Below, one piece after another: positions 11,816 through 23,665 of a stretch of DNA of 64,000 nucleotides. The notes under the pieces are model-generated. The model was not told the DNA's origin. It ran no database searches and saw only the letters and a program-made list of their open reading frames with translations. The DNA comes from Bicyclus anynana (taxonomy: Eukaryota > Arthropoda > Insecta > Lepidoptera > Nymphalidae). Numbering within the stretch: position 1 is the first letter of the stretch; each line of letters starts with the position of its first letter. The stretch covers positions 377,001-441,000 of the forward strand of contig NC_069100.1 of NCBI RefSeq assembly GCF_947172395.1, given 5' to 3'. Position numbers and translations under genes: made by a program.

Positions 11816-12940
11816 TGCAATTCAGTAATTAACACTAATCAATTTCTTAAATCAATAACCCTTTTCTAGAGTCGGTTAAAAAGCAATTTCGCGGCCTACG
11901 CTAATACCCACACACTATTTCCCATTCCCTCCAAATTCTCTGCCATTAATCCAATTACCCAAGTTAGTTTAATCATTGACGCAGTATGTACAAACAGGAA
12001 GTTGTGTCGAACGCCTAACTTTGTAGTCGCAGAGCTGGCGGTTTATACTACAGGAGTGCTTGACAAATACTAGATTAATAGACTAGTTGTTTTAGATAGA
12101 TACTATGTACTGTTAGTAGAGATTTTTGTAGATTACGAGGAAAAAGAGTAAAATTTAATGATAAAAATAAGTTACGCTAAATGTTTGTTACGCTATCACG
12201 TTACGACTAATGATTGATAAATCTTGTATGTAAAAACATCACGTTCTTTAAAAGCGTTTGGAAAGATTAGGATTTAGCATAGATTGGGGTGTAGTTTTTT
12301 CGTGAATATTTCTATTAATCCCGAGAGGTATAAAAAAAACTTCTGCAAGAAAAGTCGTGGTAAAGCTACTCGTATATAAACATTGGAAAAAATACAGAAC
12401 TTTATTCTTGTAGTTGAAAAGAGAATCATTTTCTATACCATCTGCTAGATGTATTTTTTTTTTGTATTAACAAGTTTTTCCTATATTAATAATTATCTAA
12501 TAGATTCGATGCTATTTATCACTTAAGAAAAAAAATTCTAAGAGTCCCAAACCAAAGTGGTATAGAGCCATACAAAACACCTTCCAACCAAGTCCATTTC
12601 TTTCCACTGTCTCTCAGACTATGACATAAGCGCGCCAACTCAGTACAACTCGCATACTTCGCTAACCGAGCTATTTGCATATTAAATTAATGTTCTGGAA
12701 CAACGCAAACCCCTCATTGATTACTTAAGAGTTACTTGAGTAAGTTTGGGCATGTGTACTAGCTGTGTGGCAGTCAAATCTTGACATACGAGTACGTGGA
12801 ATTATATGTTTTTCACAAATTAACTACGAACTGACGGATGTTATGTGACACTTGAATCTGAGATGGTACTTATTGACCTAACTGGAGGGAGTACTAGTAT
12901 ACTGTATTATAATTATCACTGTAATACGCACTGTACTATA
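11816..12940. other. Non-coding DNA, no gene seen
   Basis: AT-rich with T runs at about 12452-12462. No coding, RNA or clear repeat content recognised. Confidence 0.4.
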
Positions 12941-13375
12941 CAGGGTGCTTTCCCATAACTTCAAGGTGTTGACAAGTCCACTTATAAAAGCCGAACAGCA
13001 CAACTATATAACTATATTTTAACTAAAAAAAGTTTTTATGATTTCATACAAAGTAAATCAAATAATTTCGAATATCCATGTAAAACACGCCTTTATCTAT
13101 CCTTGCATTTTAAAACACGTAATCGTAGTGGTAAAACTGTCGAAATCGATAAGATATTGCAACTGTCACTTCACTAGTAAGCTACTTCATGATATTTATC
13201 AATTAATAAGTTTGGCTAGGTCGTAATATGAGGATGCGATATAAGGGACACAATTTAAGATCTATTTACAAAAGAAATGTTTTTACACCGAAAATAATCA
13301 TTTTAGTACACATGTTTCTTAGACATTTTTAATTAATTTTCCCTGTATGTCTGGGAAATACTCTCGAGCACCCTG
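12941..13375. mobile_element. Candidate MITE with 9-bp terminal inverted repeats
   Basis: Starts 'cagggtgct' (12941-12949) and ends with its exact inverse 'agcaccctg' (13367-13375). Just inside, 'tttccca' and 'tgggaaa' extend the symmetry. The interior is AT-rich and has no transposase frame; the 62-aa frame at 13038 has no domain. No target duplication is evident. The size and ends fit a non-autonomous DNA transposon. Confidence 0.5.
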
Positions 13376-14901
13376 TTTACTCACATTTCCGAGCCTCATA
13401 TAGGTCAGAGTGCTGTATAATCAAAGAAAAATAACATAAATTCTTATAAACTTACATCTTATTTTTTTACGTTGGGAGTCCAAAACCTTTTTCTTTCCTT
13501 CTCAGTATAAGCGGAAATACAAAAAATCCCACTTTACCCGAGCTTCGAGTTGAACCTCAGAATTCTTATAAACATTTAAAACCTTTGGCGTGGATAGTTT
13601 AAAATCGTAGTACCACGCGAAATACACGTGCAAAGACAGGCTACAAGTAATATTTAACTGTAAAAAAACATAGAACAAGAGCCCGCATCAAAAACAGGAT
13701 TACATTTCTTACATATTGGAGGCCATTTACAACAATTTATGTCTGCCATCCGAACGGGTGGGAAGGAACATGACAAGTCACCGCGGCGAGGTTAGAGAGG
13801 GGACGGGGGTTCAATATCTCTTCTCGATTACCTCGTGATAGTATGTCATTTTAACTGACTTATAAAAAGGATATATTTTATCGAAAGTATTATATAGGGC
13901 AAAAACCACACATTTTTTCTCAAATTCTTTTGCCCATACATTAAGATCAGGTGGTCTGACTAATTACGTGGACTAGCAGTATAAAAAAATGTAATACCTA
14001 AGTAAAACAGTTTGATAAATTGCCTGATGGCCTCTCATTCTAACTTGTTCATCTTAGAAATATATCCGTCCTTTTCCCGAATTTTATGCGACATTTATTA
14101 TTAATGAGGCACTTGTAGCCTGAGAGCTGGTGACAAATTTTGGGACTAAGAAATTCCATATCTCTAGTAATGTTACTTCGACATAAAATTATTTAATAAG
14201 CTCAACATTCCGAGATGTTCTACTTATGATATTGACATTAAAGTGGTTATGCTTTTATTGATAATTGGTATTAATTAAAAAAACGGGTACATAACACGAT
14301 AAAATAGCGACATTTTTTATATTATGATATCATAAATATTTTTTTGACAATTTACTTTTAGAGCATAAAAACATAATATTAAGGGTCAAATAGTTTGCTT
14401 ACGACAAGCTTGGTCACAAATATCCGCCTAAATCTATTTATTTTGAAAATGAAAAAAGTGAATTTATAAAGAAATATTTCTTATTAGCTCTTTGGCTATG
14501 ATATAAGCATAATTTTTACATAAAACCTCAGTAATTTTTCAAACCATCTTATATTAGTACTAATGGTTTTTTTTCTCAGTCTAGACATTGAAGCTGTAAA
14601 GGATATTTTATAAAAACTCCTTTGTAAGTGGACGACTAGACGAGATAAGAATCATACTTAAAATAACCAAAGCAGTGTAATCTGGAGATACTCTACAATT
14701 ATATTTTTTTCGTTCAAGAAGAATTTTTTGTAGAATATATTTATGGTTATTTAATGTTAAAAATTTCGATTTCATAAATAAAACCCAAGATAAGACTTGT
14801 TATTGTTTGATCACACTGTGTAATACTTATTTTTTGAAAACCTTCAATCAAAATTCGGACTATAAAGACCACATTGTCTTGTATGGATAGCAATAATATA
14901 C

Positions 14902-14904
<3 letters not shown>
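13376..14904. other. Non-coding DNA, no gene seen
   Basis: AT-rich. One G-rich patch at about 13755-13810 ('acgggtgggaagg', 'gaggggacgggggtt') stands out but has no coding frame. Nothing else is supported. Confidence 0.4.

Positions 14905-14940
<36 letters not shown>
14905..14940. repeat. (AT)18 microsatellite
   Basis: An uninterrupted run of 18 AT units, 36 bp. The 71-aa - strand frame at 14747-14962 reads through it (IYIYIYI) and is not a gene. Confidence 0.95.
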
Positions 14941-14943
<3 letters not shown>

Positions 14944-15462
14944 ATTTCACTACTTTACGCATGTGAATTATCTATATAGTCGTAATATTTATTTATTACC
15001 ATAATTAAAAATGTAATGATATGAGAGTAGCTATAGTTCATTAAATCACTATCAGTGACTCAATACTAATGACATAAACCAGCAGAGACTATTACGAGGC
15101 AATCGCGGTGAGAAATCACCCACTCTGCGCCGCTGAGTGGGTGATTTGTCGACTTTTTGCACCCTACACCCTACACCCATACGCTTCGCTGTACTGCTCG
15201 ATCGCCGAGATAAATGATTATATCGCTCGCAATATTATATGCGGGGTCTAATTCCGATGTATTCCGATTGCAAGAACAGAGTTATTTCAATCGGATTACA
15301 TCACTTTTATTCCATATTAATTATTCTTTATATTACTTATTCACTTTGACATTATATTCATTACAAATTTTCACATCAGTTATGAAATATATGAGTCTTT
15401 TCGTCACTATCAGCCACTACAACTTAACTGCCACAACAGAGTTAATAATTGTCCCTTCTTAT
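14941..15462. other. Non-coding DNA with a perfect 13-bp hairpin
   Basis: Holds the perfect inverted repeat at 15113-15147 and a short 'ctacacc' tandem (about 15159-15178). The 98-aa frame at 15214-15510 has no recognisable domain and runs into repeat E. Confidence 0.5.
15113..15147. repeat. Perfect hairpin: 13-bp arms, 9-nt loop
   Basis: Left arm 'aaatcacccactc' (15113-15125), loop 'tgcgccgct', right arm 'gagtgggtgattt' (15135-15147), with no mismatch. There is no T-run typical of a Pol III gene, and no known function can be assigned. It could be a small foldback element or a cruciform-prone site. Confidence 0.85.
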
Positions 15463-15560
15463 ATCAGAAGGGATATGGAATTTAGACCCACCACGCTGCT
15501 TCAAAATTAGCGGAGTTAGGATAAAGCTAATACTTTACTCTGTAACGATCACTATCAAAT
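15463..15560 (+). repeat. Dispersed repeat E, 5' fragment
   Basis: 'agaagggatatggaatttag' and 'acccaccacgctgcttcaaa' followed by 'cgatcactatcaa' match the 5' half of repeat E. Confidence 0.5.
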
Positions 15561-15613
15561 TTTAAAAATAATTAACTTAGTAATTACTAAATTATTTTTA
15601 ACATAACATCACA

Positions 15614-15776
15614 ACGGTGAAGGAAAACATCGTGAGGAAACCTGCATTCCAGAGAATTTTCTTAATTCTCTGCGTGTGTTAAGTCTGCCAATCCACATTG
15701 GGCCAGCGTGGTGGACTATTGGCCTAACCCCTCTCATTCTGAGAGGAAACTCGAGTGAGTCGAATATAGGTTGATA
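15614..15776 (+). mobile_element. SINE-A, 5'-truncated copy
   Basis: Starts inside the family at 'cggtgaaggaaaacatcg' and runs through 'tctctgcgtgtgttaagtct', 'gggccagcgtggtggactat' and 'cattctgagaggaaactcga' to the 'ataggttgataacg' tail. The tRNA-like head is missing, as expected for a 5'-truncated retroposed copy. It lies between two repeat E pieces. Confidence 0.75.
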
Positions 15777-15797
15777 ACGTAACGTAATTGAGACCGC

Positions 15798-15930
15798 AGT
15801 ATAACGTGCTCTTTAACACGGGCATGTAACAACCAACCACGGGCTGCTTTGAAGAAGTTTTTGTGAGAATATTTTCACAGGATTCGAACCCGGGACCCCA
15901 AGTCAAATAGTCAGCGGACCAATAAGGAGG
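15798..15930 (+). repeat. Dispersed repeat E, 3' half with tRNA-like B box
   Basis: 'acgtgctctttaacacgggc', then 'aggattcgaacccgggaccc' and 'accaataaggagg' form the 3' half of repeat E. On the - strand the 'gggttcgaatcc' word is a Pol III B box, suggesting that the family has a tRNA-derived end. Confidence 0.55.
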
Positions 15931-16319
15931 TTTCTTTCGAATAGAATCATCGATAACACAGGAAACAAGATGTAAATCGCGATTTCCCCCAAACTATAAA
16001 TACTGAGGCGCACAGGAGCCATATTTCAGCCGCCCGTCGGCACGTACTGTATGAGTGTCATTTCCGTAGTGTCGAAGAGCCCATCTATTACTCCACCCCA
16101 CGATTCATTCGACCAGCGAGAGGTCCTCGGTTCGATATTCTTGTAGTCACGCTAGCTCTAGCTGACGACCGCGACTTCGTTTACGACCGTAACGTTTATA
16201 AACTACCTCCCTACCAAATTTGTTCGTCAAGCAGTTTTGGATAGTTCGTGATAACCTTTCGCTTTTATATATAGACCCAAGGGCAATATTAGTGTGATAT
16301 AAGTATGTGTAGAAAAAGC
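15931..16319. other. Non-coding DNA, no gene seen
   Basis: A short 'ctagctgacgaccgcgactt' at about 16160 resembles the start of the C1/C2 repeats. The rest is unassigned. Confidence 0.35.
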
Positions 16320-16445
16320 TCAGTGATAAACAAGCCGGACTCATCGCCAAGAGATAGTGGTTCGATCCCTGCACGCTGGACTTGTAGTATCCACTCACTC
16401 AGCCTTTTCCGACTAATGGGAGAGTAAAAGGAATATAATTGGTTG
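16320..16445 (+). mobile_element. tRNA-derived SINE-like fragment (family F)
   Basis: 'agatagtggttcgatccctg' contains a strong B box, followed by 'cacgctggacttgtagtatc' and 'ccgactaatgggagagtaaa', a layout familiar from a common lepidopteran SINE. The A box is poor. The 83-aa - strand frame over it is a shadow. Confidence 0.45.
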
Positions 16446-17575
16446 TATTTAAAAGATATGGCAATTAGTCTTTTAAAAAAAGATGTACAGATGTACTTAC
16501 ATAAAAGAGTATGTATATGAAGATGAGGTTAGTAAATAGTAATAAGAGATATGCTATCCAAGCCGAATTCTCAAACTGGTGAACAATAAACCCTGTAAAC
16601 TAGTAGCCATTAAGAGCGAGATAAACAACGGAGCCTGCAGCGGGGATGAGATCCATCATTCACGCCGGAAGTGGAGTGGCGGCGGAAAAATGACACACTA
16701 TCCGTCCGCCATTTTGGAAAATAAATAATGGTCCTTATTCACATTCCGCGCGGTCGGCGGCCAAGCGATTTATGTTTTTTAATATATGATTTATTTGTTG
16801 TATAGTAAGGGAAATTGCTTTGTTATAGCAATCTATGTTCCTATTTACTCGTAGATACTACTTGAGTTTGATCCATTATTTAGGGACACTTAGTATGTCT
16901 AGTCAAGAAGTGACTTTGCCGAGAATAAACGTTGAGTTGCTAGGAACATTGTGAACCTCATACGTCGATGTAAGAAATTCTGAGGAAATATTTTTTTATG
17001 AAGTATTTTTTTTTTAATTGATGATAATTTATTTATATTAAAATAAAAATGAAAATTAATAAATTTTGTCAAGAAAAAAAAATACCGAATTAATTAACCT
17101 AATTATTTTCCTAATTTATATTCAATAATTGTATAAAGAGTATATAAGTCATCTAAATGTAACCTTTGTTACTCGCTGATACTGTAGCTTTTCATTTGTG
17201 AAATTTTTGTTTAAATCAGTTCAGTAGTTCCAGGGCCCGTTCTCTACAAACAAACAAAAACCTTTTCGTCTGTATAATACAAAAATGTAGATGAAGATTT
17301 AAAGAAAGAAAAATAGCCTATTATCTAGCTAAATAGATATTTAAATAAAATAAATACCATTTATTTTTGTCGAGGAATTTTGGTTTTGAAAATGGGATTT
17401 CTTATTCAACTCAGCAAAATGGTCATCTCTTTAAATTTTTAACAGAATCTCTGCAAACATTTTAAATAATTAGAAAATGTTGAAACTTGTCCACATTCCT
17501 CCCTCATTATAAAATAAAGAGGTATAAATGGTCGAAAAAACTTTTTATGTAGCGTAAGAGGAAACTTTTAATTCT
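16446..17575. other. Non-coding DNA, no gene seen
   Basis: A GC-richer non-repeat patch at about 16625-16760 ('cgccggaagtggagtggcgg') lacks splice-flanked frames; it could be a regulatory element, but this is only inferred from composition. The remainder is very AT-rich. Confidence 0.4.
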
Positions 17576-18155
17576 GAGGTTTCCTCTCTTTTGTTACTGA
17601 TATACAAAACAAGGAACAACATTTGATAAAAACACTCATAAAAATGCTTTCTATAATAAATAAATCATAGTTAAGTTTTTACTTACGACAAAAAAAAAAT
17701 CAGCAAATATTAAAGCTGTTTAGCTTATTAAAAAATATTTGCTGGATTTTTTTTTGATGCCAGCTTAAAATTATTATTGGTATTATTTTTATTTTATTAA
17801 ATAAACCCTAATTTAACATTATTGTAATATTAGGGTATTATTTATTTTATAACTCGTTTCTATGATGTATAAAAATAAATCGCAATAAAAATATTCCCTT
17901 ATTTTGCAATTTTATTTTGCACAAAAATCAAAATTATATTTGTTATTTCATGGGTTTGTAAGATTCGATCGGTCAGTTAAAAAACTGTGTCGTATCGTAT
18001 GCATGTTGTCTAAAAATACAAAAATATTAATTTAATTACTTACAAGATGTCTCTGCGTTATATTGATAGATAATTTTGTTGCTAATAATTATTTTTTACA
18101 AATAAAACTGTGTATCTTTGTTTTGTATATCAACAGTCACGTAAAAGGAAACTTC
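17576..18155. mobile_element. Candidate MITE (~580 bp) with ~37-bp imperfect terminal inverted repeats
   Basis: Left end 17576-17612 contains 'gaggtttcctctcttttg' and 'actgatatacaaaacaa'. Right end 18118-18155 carries the inverse 'ttgttttgtatatcaacagt' and 'aaaaggaaacttc'. The interior is AT-rich, has no transposase frame, and holds two more foldbacks at about 17689-17755 and 17808-17852. The outer boundary and target duplication are unclear. Confidence 0.45.
17689..17755. repeat. Foldback inside the 17.6-18.2 kb element
   Basis: The left arm 'aaaaaaaaatcagcaaatat' pairs with the right arm 'atatttgctggatttttttt' with one mismatch. An inner 'aagctgtttagctt' is itself a small inverted repeat. 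A second foldback follows at about 17808-17852 ('aaataaaccctaat' and 'attagggtattattt'). Confidence 0.7.
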
Positions 18156-18913
18156 TGTGGCGGGTGTTTCGCGCTAATTTAAGTTTGCATCCCTTTTTTC
18201 CTCTTCGTTAGAAAGAGATAGCGTCTTGTTAGAATCCTTTGAGGTTTTTACTCTTTTTATTTTCTCGTTTGCTTGGATTAGGTCAAGAGAGCAGTCTGTT
18301 TGCGCATTACACGAACACTACTGCGCTAAGCTCCTTCACAACAAGACATAATAATATTATAAATCAGAGGACCCGTCTGTCTGTTACCTTTTTTCAACTA
18401 AACAGCTGAACCGAATTAGATAAAATTTGCTAAAATGCTGAATAGGTCTTTGAAGCAGAACTTGGGCCAATTTTTATACGAAATAAATGTAAAATTTCAT
18501 CCTAACATTAATACGTTAAGGCTATTCAGCTTAATTGAGTTACAACCGTCCATCCAAACGTAATTAACAATATTATTCAGATGAGACAATATTTTGATTG
18601 ATTTTGTGACTACCAAACCTTTAAACCGTTACCATTAGAAAGTCAATAAAGACGTCAAAACAATAGCTGGAACTTCGTGAAATCTCCGGAAAATGCGACA
18701 TTATTCGGCACATTACCATCGCCACATAAACAACCGGCTAATTCGAGAAGTTCCCAAGTTTTTGGCGCTGATCTCAAACCACTCGACGTTATGATGCAAG
18801 TTTTCCGACAAGTTGCCTTCCTTACATGTAGCGTCGAGACATATGTTCTGACAATGTAATGAACTCTCTGACTTGTAAAGCTATGCTTTGTTTTATTTTA
18901 TCCTGGGTTTGGT
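18156..18913. other. Non-coding DNA, no gene seen
   Basis: No gene or clear repeat. The 60-aa frame at 18677-18859 has no domain and no splice context. Confidence 0.4.
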
Positions 18914-19222
18914 TCCCTGTTCGTTACCAACCCATATTCGGCTTAGTGATTGCTCGAGTTTCCTCTCAGAATGAGAGGGGTTATGCCAATAGTCCACTAC
19001 GCTAGCCCAATGCTGATTGGCAGACTTCACACACGCAGATAACTAAAAGAAAATTCTCTGGTATGCAATGTTTTTCTTCACCGTTTGAGACACGTGATAT
19101 TTAATTTCTTAAAATGCACACAACTGAAAAGTTGGAGGTGCATGTCCGAACCGGATTCGAACCCACACCCACCGAAATTGGAGGCAGAGGTCATATCCGC
19201 TGGGCTATCACTGCTCCCTGTT
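18914..19222 (-). mobile_element. SINE-A, near full length, 8-bp target duplication
   Basis: - strand copy with its tRNA-like head at the right ('gggctatcactgctcc') and a B box ('ggattcgaaccc' on +). The body words are 'aagttggaggtgcatg', 'cacgtgatatttaatttctt' and 'gtccactacgctagccc', and the tail is at the left. 'tccctgtt' flanks it at 18914-18921 and 19215-19222, so the element itself is 18922-19214. Frames on both strands here are shadows. Confidence 0.8.
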
Positions 19223-19280
19223 AGATATGTACAAACAGAGTGCATTAGTCTGTTGAACATTGAGTTCCCAATCATTGTAT

Positions 19281-19436
19281 CATCATCATTATAGATGATG
19301 GATGTCTACTGATGGAGGCTTCCTGTAATAATTTCCAAACATCACGATCTCGAGCTGTCAGAATCTAGCGGATCCCTGGAATCCGCTTGAAGGATCACTC
19401 CACACAATATGGTTTAAGGGCCACCTAGTTGGGGGA
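19281..19436 (-). pseudogene. LINE 3' terminal fragment (RTE-like)
   Basis: On the - strand, 'cagctcgagatcgtgatgtt' and 'tggaaattattacaggaagc' resemble the family end encoding QDRDVWK..LQ, and it closes with an ATGATGATGAT-like tail. Strongly decayed, with no continuous frame. Confidence 0.4.
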
Positions 19437-19683
19437 TTTTTTTTTATTCTTTACAAATTAACCCTCGACTACAATCTCACCTGATAGTAAGTGATGATGC
19501 AATCTAAGATGGAAGCTGACTAACTTGTTAGGAGGAAGATGAAAATCCACATCCGTTTCGGTTTCTACATAACATCATATCGGAACGTTAAATCGCTTGG
19601 CGGTACGTAAGAAAACCTCAATCGGACACAGTATCTCCGTCTTGTAAAATCCACCGCGCAAACTACTGCGCTACGGAGGCCAT
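19437..19683 (-). mobile_element. SINE-B copy with internal deletion
   Basis: - strand copy. The head at right ('ctactgcgctacggaggcc') is tRNA-like, with 'aagaaaacctcaatcgg' next. The body is 'gcggtacgt', 'cggtttctacataacatcat', 'acttgttaggaggaagatga' and 'ctacaatctcacctgatagt', and the tail at left is 'ttattctttacaaatta' with a T run. About 60 bp between 'cggtacgt' and 'aagaaaacctc' are missing compared with the copy at 23829-24132. Others: 38342, 46961 and 57580. Confidence 0.75.
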
Positions 19684-19895
19684 CTCTGCGTCACGGGTCT
19701 ATCAAAACTGAGCTTTCTGATGTGATGTAGGACCTTGGGACCCCAACGTCCATCGGCCCTTCGAACTACGTGCCCGACCCCTTGCCTAAAGTGGTAGGTG
19801 GCTTTACAACTCGTTGAGCTAAGAGTATGTCGGTGTTCTTCTGCGGATCTTTTCATTTCTGATTTAATTACGCAGGGATACACCGAGCACAGCTC
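19684..19895 (-). pseudogene. RTE-like LINE C-terminal fragment
   Basis: The - strand frame contains GHVVRRADGRWGPKVL, a close match to the RTE-type end motif also seen at 46716-46940 (GHVICSADGRWGPKVLE). Upstream on that strand, 'cacgagctgtgctcggtgta'-like sequence is decayed. It directly abuts SINE-B. Non-functional. Confidence 0.65.
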
Positions 19896-21570
19896 GATTA
19901 GTTAGCGTTGAAAAAAAAATATCCTAAAACATTTCATTAAGAACATTTATTAAACAACGAAAACAATTTTCCCTAAAGTACTTCCGGATATATAAACATA
20001 CATATAATGCTTTTTTTATTTAAAAAGTTAACAAAAGAACGATAAAACTTTAAATTCCATTTAAAGACCGCTTTATTTGTAGTATATCGGTGTTTTAGTG
20101 AAATCATTGCACAATGGCCCCCGGAGCGAGCCGTATCGCCTACAAACACGTATACACACTTAGCGAATGGGGAAAAATCCGGAAAAATTGGGTGAAATCG
20201 CCCTGCGGACCAGACGGGACGCATTGTTGAATATAGATTTGTTGTCCGGAATATCGTTTTAATACGAAGTAAACAGTTTACGTAAGTGTGACATTATTCG
20301 GGCGTTTATGTACTAGGTACTTATTTATTTAAAAAAATTGTGTGTGGTCAGTATGAGTAGTAGGGAAGTAGGACTCGTTAAGGGAAGTGCAGTTTTTTAT
20401 TATTATAATTTTCATCAGCCAATATTAATGATCAAATACAAAGGTCGGCCTTTTTTCGTTAAGGAAAGACTTTAAAATGATACACAGGTGTGTATTGGCT
20501 TGCTCTAATGGGGATTGGTGGGCTTAGTCAAACAGAGCCCCTCGCAGGGGCTTTGTGGCTAAAGCGCAATTTTTGGAATAATATAAGAAATCATGTCGTC
20601 AGGCTTCAGATACATTCGAGTACTTTTATGGAAACATATACCTGTTGTACCAGTGAGATACTACTCTATAGTATAATAATTCCTTGGTCAATGTTGTTTC
20701 ATTTAAGTAACACCCTACGCTTATTCCATATTCGTAGCACCGTAGCAAATTCGTAGCTCGGCTACGAATAGAATCCTTGCTTGGCTATAATTATATAAAA
20801 CTCTTTAACGCATATTACTTAATTGACTTCAAAATAGTAAATTGATGTTCTATTATAGGCTGATTTCCGTATGAGACCATCAAGCCATTTCATTGTACCA
20901 TCAACTATAAGGCTTGAAAATTAAATTTTATGAGTCAGTGAGTGTCAGTGACGTGCACTTCATATACGCAAAAAAGAACTGCCTGCCCTCATTACAAATG
21001 AAAAAGAAAATATCACTTTCATTGAGTCAATTAATCTACCCTTGTTGAAAACCCTGCTCGCCTGCTGCTTGCTCGCCACTGCTGAGTATTATCCATAAAG
21101 CCCTTATAAATGTTTGTAATCTAAATAAATGTTATTAATTTAATACCACCCCATAGCATATATTACAGGACACCAGGTGTTTCAGAGGCTTCAAAGACAA
21201 ATTGAAGGTTACAGCCGTTACATGTAACGCTCCAACTAATTGGGGTTGTGCAAACAAACAGACAGCCCCGGGTAAACAGCGTGCTATTTATACCCGGAAC
21301 TGGGCCGGTGCCGGGTACCACGTGTGGATTACACTGATGGAGGATTGAGTGGTATTTAGGAGTATTATAACGACTGTTTAAGACTAACAGCGACATAGTT
21401 AAAGGCAGCACTGAGAGAGTCAGGATTCTACCTTTCTATGCCGTATTATTATTATACTTACCCTAGAAAATACTGAAAGAAATAATATCAGTCATGTTTT
21501 AAAAAAAAAATGTATTATTTTTTATTTGTTATAATTTTTAAGTCAATTTAACCAGCTTTATAATACAACT
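19896..21570. other. Non-coding DNA, no gene seen
   Basis: Includes a 9-bp perfect hairpin 'attcgtagc' / 'gctacgaat' at 20749-20769 in a cluster of 'cgtagc' words (20730-20769). Two non-repeat, GC-richer patches lie at about 20095-20230 and 21170-21345 ('aactgggccggtgccgggta'); they lack splice-flanked coding frames. Confidence 0.4.
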
Positions 21571-21905
21571 AGCGGACGCCCACGACTTTGTCCGCGTAGA
21601 ATTTAGTTTTTCACAAAACAATGGATAAACTGGAACCGGAATAAAAAGTAGCCTATGTATTTATCCAGGTTATAATATATCTCAATACCAAATTACAGCC
21701 AATTCAGTTCACTACTGAACTGAGACGTGAAAGAGTAGCAAACATTCACATCATCAAAATTATCATATTTTACAAATCTCGGAAAACCATGGATTTTTTC
21801 GGGATAAAAAGTAGCATATGTGTTAATCCAGAGTTAAAGAGTTACTCTTTAACGCCGCTACAACTAACATCCAAACATCCATACAGAATATTGTACAACT
21901 TATTG
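21571..21905 (+). repeat. Dispersed repeat C2 ('actagcggacgcc'), internally rearranged
   Basis: Starts 'actagcggacgcccacgact'; 'ggataaaaagtagcctatg' occurs, and a near copy of that word recurs about 160 bp later. The end has 'ttactctttaacgccgctac' and 'catccaaacatccatacaga'. The duplicated internal word suggests two overlapping copies or a partial duplication. Relatives: 28529, 32425, 33433, 34707 and 37228. Confidence 0.65.
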
Positions 21906-23474
21906 TATATAAACTGCTATCTAGTTGTCGACACTCCATCTTCGTCGAAACTTTAACTACGCTAAATCTTAAAGTTCAGAGAAAACTCAAAGGAATCAAA
22001 GTTTTTGTTTCATACCAGTATTATATGAAAGTAAATGTAGATCAGAATTCTAGTTTTCAATGCATTTTGAAATGACATCAATAACACCGTTAACAGCCAC
22101 TAAATATATTTTCATGGTCGTAACTGTAAACACAAACAAAGTTAGCACACAGTAGCACGGCCATAAACCGCGAAACTTCCTTCATAATCGCGCACAACCG
22201 AAAATTTTCCTAAACGCAAACATACAGCCTTGTTAACCCTCCATAACACGGGCATGATGACGTAAGCGATGACGTCACGCCCGCCATTATAGCCCAAGCG
22301 AGGGTAATAAGGAAATAGGGCGATCTAATTTCACATATGAAAAAGTGGGTGTTCGAGATAAAAGCGTTTACCTTGGAGGTTACTTTATAAGGAGTATGTT
22401 ATTATATAATCATAACGGTCTCGTACTGTGCAGCCTTTGCTTATTAAGACTCAAATAAATTATCATACATCACGTACACACTCGTGGCATGCGATACCAA
22501 ATGATTAAAGAGTTCAAATTGCTATTATTACCCACTACTCATAAATATATAAATAGAACTGAATGCGATGCTGAAAAAATCATACCACATCGGCTTCCAC
22601 CACCTACTCATAAATGCATTTTTTATAAATGTATTTTTATACATTATAAAAATACATTTATGCATAACATCGCTTTCAGTCCTATTTCAGTAAAACATAA
22701 CCATACAAGTTTATATCTTTAAAAATACTTCGGTTGATTATTCAGCACTATGAGTTAAAATTACACGGGGACATTCTAATCGGATTGAAGACTATTGCTC
22801 AGTATTTCTCAGCCCCTCCTTGTAGAACTTGGCTGTAGCCACATAGGCTAACGACTTGACTAACAATTTTTTACTTAAAAATTAGATTTTTTTTATAATA
22901 TACACAATACACATGCAGCGTACACAAATGAAATAAAATAAATAATTTCGAATTAGCAATTTACAGGTAGGTACTAGACACCAGCTGCCTGCTTGCTGTC
23001 TAGTACCTGTACATTTTAGGATAAAGGTTTTTGAGGTAAACAGCATGTTGTCTAAATAAGGTAACCGCAAAACCGCACGCCTATTGGAGGGGAACTGCGC
23101 TCACTCTGTTTGTAAATGTGTCGATATTTCAATACAGCAATACTGTCAAACGAGTGTCAAGTACACGCATTGGCTGTCAGCGTGCCGGATTGTGACACTG
23201 TGACGTAGCTCGCGGTGTACTGACTACGTCACCACATTTTTATTTATAGGTAGTAGCGAAAGTTCGCGAAATATTTTTGGTTTCTTGGATTATAATGTAC
23301 TCACTTACGGTTTGACATAATTATTTTAAGTGACAATTTAATTTTTTTTGTTACTAAATTAAGACGCTTTAATTGCGTTTAAACTTAATTATATTTTTTA
23401 CTCAAGTATATTATTTAACCCTCTCTTATTTTTACTCATAACATAGTCAGTCAGTGTCATTAAATGGGCATAAT
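21906..23474. other. Non-coding DNA with a perfect 17-bp hairpin
   Basis: Contains the hairpin at 22625-22661. A non-repeat GC-richer patch at about 23090-23240 ('gacgtagctcgcggtgtact') may be regulatory by composition only. The direct repeat 'ccacctactcataaatg'-like words precede the hairpin. No gene is supported. Confidence 0.45.
22625..22661. repeat. Perfect hairpin: 17-bp arms, 3-nt loop
   Basis: 'ataaatgtatttttata' (22625-22641), loop 'cat', then the exact inverse 'tataaaaatacatttat' (22645-22661). Very AT-rich. The chance frame over it is not a gene. Confidence 0.9.
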
Positions 23475-23665
23475 GGATATAACCTCAAACGGCGAAGGAA
23501 AAACTTCGTGAGGAAACCTTCATACCTGCAAATTTTCTTAATTTTCTACGTGTGAGAAGTCTGCCAATCCGCATTTGTCCAGCATGGTGGAATAATGCCT
23601 AACTCTTCTCATTCACACAGGAGACTCGTGCTTAACAGTGATTCTAATATGGAATGATGATGATT
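23475..23665 (+). mobile_element. SINE-A, 5'-truncated and decayed
   Basis: 'cggcgaaggaaaaacttcgt', 'gaggaaaccttcatacctgc', 'aagtctgccaatccgcattt' and a 'ggaatgatgatgattaat' tail. The tRNA-like head is missing. Confidence 0.65.

Noticed and set aside
14747..14962. 71-aa frame with IYIYIY repeats
   Set aside because: Translation of the (AT)18 microsatellite.
16625..16760. GC-richer patch as a coding exon
   Set aside because: No frame with flanking splice sites and no known domain.
18922..19214. Possible functional tRNA gene from A- and B-box-like words
   Set aside because: The boxes belong to SINE-A; no cloverleaf-length mature tRNA with a paired acceptor stem and Pol III T-run was seen. 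The same holds for the other SINE heads.
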